NCBI GenBank assembly: GCA_947377285.1
Contig: CANCFT010000010.1
Span: forward strand, 1-64,000
Direction: 5' to 3'
Source: Bacteriovoracaceae bacterium
GTDB taxonomy: Bacteria; Bdellovibrionota; Bacteriovoracia; Bacteriovoracales; Bacteriovoracaceae
Length of the DNA: 64,000 nt
The notes beneath the pieces are model-generated. The model had not been told where the DNA came from, did no database searches, and worked only from the letters and a program-made list of their open reading frames with translations. Position numbers and translations under genes: made by a program. This document shows, in pieces, positions 63,006-64,000 of the stretch (within the stretch, counting starts at the first letter, position 1; every line of letters begins with the position of its first letter).

Positions 63006-63902
63006 ATGAAAATAAAGTCACCATTTAAGAACCTATTATTTATTTTACTAGTCAATTTACTTTCTTGTAGTTCACCGGGACTTCAAGAACATATTGGCCC
63101 TAGAACGCCGGCCAGTTTTCAGACTTGTTTAAGTATATTGAATTCAATGATTAATTACAAAATTCCCATTCCTGATGCTTTCGATAGATTACTCATTTCT
63201 AAGTCTCTTAAGGATTTAGAGGCCAGCTATGGAGATACGTCTTTAATTGAGATACAAAAAAAATTAAACGAGTCAGATATAATTACAAATAATAAAAACT
63301 TACAAAAAATATTAACTCAAGGGATTGAGTTTAAGCCAATCGCAGGAAAGAAAAACTATGTGACTGCAGATGAAGGCGAAGTGATCTACAAAGCAATGAA
63401 AGAAACAAAAGTAAATGTTAATCATGATTGCTACGACCCTGATGGAACAATTGGTTTTTGTTTTGGAAGAGCAACGATCGTTCATATGGAAGCCATCATT
63501 AGAAATGTCCATCCTGAAGCCATTAAGAAAATATGGATTGCAGGAGATATGGGAAAATGGGGGCATCACGTAGCTGGAATGGTTAAGGGGGAAAAAGGTT
63601 GGTTAGTCCTCGATACTGACCTAGAACATGCAGTCTCAACTGATGAATGGGTCGCAAAATTCATGCCTGATAAACCTGCTGATGCTAAAGAGATAATGGT
63701 CTTTGTTACTCAGGCCGGACGCTTTGGCCCTTATAGTACTGAAAGCTATAATGCGGTTGATTTATTTAATACGAAAAATTTAAAATTTAATAAGGCCCAA
63801 GATTATTACCGTGGGTATTTTCACGATTATTTTGAAGAGCTGGACTCCACAGTTTCTCCTATGAGCTCCCCTCAAATTCAGACTTCAAAAGCGAATGAAT
63901 AG
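63006..63902 (+). CDS. Lipoprotein with protein-glutaminase-like Cys-His-Asp site
   Basis: 298 residues. VNLLSCSS is a good lipobox with Cys21, so it is an exported lipoprotein. The core has GFCFGRATIVHME (Cys152), WGHHVAGMVKG (His187 or 188) and WLVLDTDLEH (Asp203). This Cys-His-Asp order and spacing resemble protein-glutamine glutaminase/transglutaminase-like folds. It is not a proven member, and a second Cys (Cys142) is also conserved-looking. It follows the VCBS lipoprotein gene by 31 bases and overlaps the next start by 8 bases, so these genes form one transcript. Confidence 0.65.
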   Translation: MKIKSPFKNLLFILLVNLLSCSSPGLQEHIGPRTPASFQTCLSILNSMINYKIPIPDAFDRLLISKSLKDLEASYGDTSLIEIQKKLNESDIITNNKNLQKILTQGIEFKPIAGKKNYVTADEGEVIYKAMKETKVNVNHDCYDPDGTIGFCFGRATIVHMEAIIRNVHPEAIKKIWIAGDMGKWGHHVAGMVKGEKGWLVLDTDLEHAVSTDEWVAKFMPDKPADAKEIMVFVTQAGRFGPYSTESYNAVDLFNTKNLKFNKAQDYYRGYFHDYFEELDSTVSPMSSPQIQTSKANE

Positions 63903-64000
63903 AATAAAAAATCAAATTATTTTTTTTATTTTTACACTAGGGTTTACACAGATCTCTCATGTACAAGGAAAATGGAAGGAGTGGACAGCACCCAAACTTC
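63895..64000 (+). CDS. Exported protein, 3' end cut by window edge
   Basis: ATG 63895 opens a frame to the window end (35 codons seen). The N-terminus is a signal peptide: NRIKNQ, then IIFFIFTLGFTQISHVQG, and mature KWKEWTAPK. It overlaps the previous gene by 8 bases (ATGAATAG), so it is likely translationally coupled. Too short to assign a family. Confidence 0.6.
   Translation, partial: MNRIKNQIIFFIFTLGFTQISHVQGKWKEWTAPKL

Overview
This window looks like chromosomal DNA of a low-GC, Gram-negative predatory bacterium of the Bdellovibrionota, most likely a Bacteriovorax/Peredibacter-type organism. That placement is inference. It rests on the AT-rich codon use, the many exported and lipoprotein genes of unknown function, a complete type II secretion operon, an IHF-MerR pair, a SUF operon with an Rrf2 regulator, and a compact ceramide (sphingolipid) gene set. 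Sphingolipids are known from Bacteriovorax stolpii. No mobile element, integrase, CRISPR array or rRNA was seen; the only RNA gene is a tRNA-Phe.

Layout. 1-2.5 kb is an accessory patch: a tandemly duplicated exported protein, an AT-rich gap and a glycine-rich exported ORF that appears frameshifted at a G5 tract. 2.5-6.3 kb holds tRNA-Phe, an alpha/beta hydrolase, a DoxX protein, apt, a YceI protein and a LysR regulator. 6.6-11.1 kb is a lipid region: a fatty-acid hydroxylase converging on a reductase, an acyltransferase and a serine palmitoyltransferase, which fit CerR, bCerS and Spt of bacterial ceramide synthesis. 11.3-22 kb carries a PilZ protein, DUF2797-pepN, a secreted caspase-like protein, class II aldolase, a fused alpha-beta 2-oxoacid dehydrogenase E1 and a degenerate HD-GYP protein. 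22-27.6 kb is an envelope signalling module: a FecR protein, a TPR/outer-membrane barrel protein and a CHASE2 adenylate cyclase. 27.8-30.3 kb has hemF, a DMT transporter and a lipoprotein. 30.5-36.3 kb is the SUF operon (rrf2-sufB-sufC-sufD-sufS-nfu). 36.5-39.2 kb has a rhomboid protease and small genes. 39.3-42.9 kb encodes an unusual two-subunit type IIA topoisomerase lacking the GyrA C-terminal domain and carrying motifs that resemble eukaryotic topoisomerase II. 43-44.8 kb has an IHF/HU-like protein with an acidic tail, a MerR regulator and ispA. 44.85-59.2 kb is one long reverse-strand operon, gspC-D-E-F-G-H-I-J-K-L-M-N. 59.4-64 kb has an acyl-CoA dehydrogenase, a VCBS/FG-GAP lipoprotein, a lipoprotein with a Cys-His-Asp arrangement like protein glutaminases, and the start of another exported protein.

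How they fit together. Much of the window serves the cell envelope: membrane lipids (ceramide genes, hydroxylase), export (type II secretion), surface lipoproteins and nucleotide second-messenger signalling (CHASE2 cyclase, PilZ, HD-GYP-like). The best candidates for something new are the ceramide cluster with an RBS-masking hairpin, the topoisomerase pair, the secreted clan CD peptidase-like protein, the FecR/TPR-barrel/CHASE2 module and the glutaminase-like lipoprotein.
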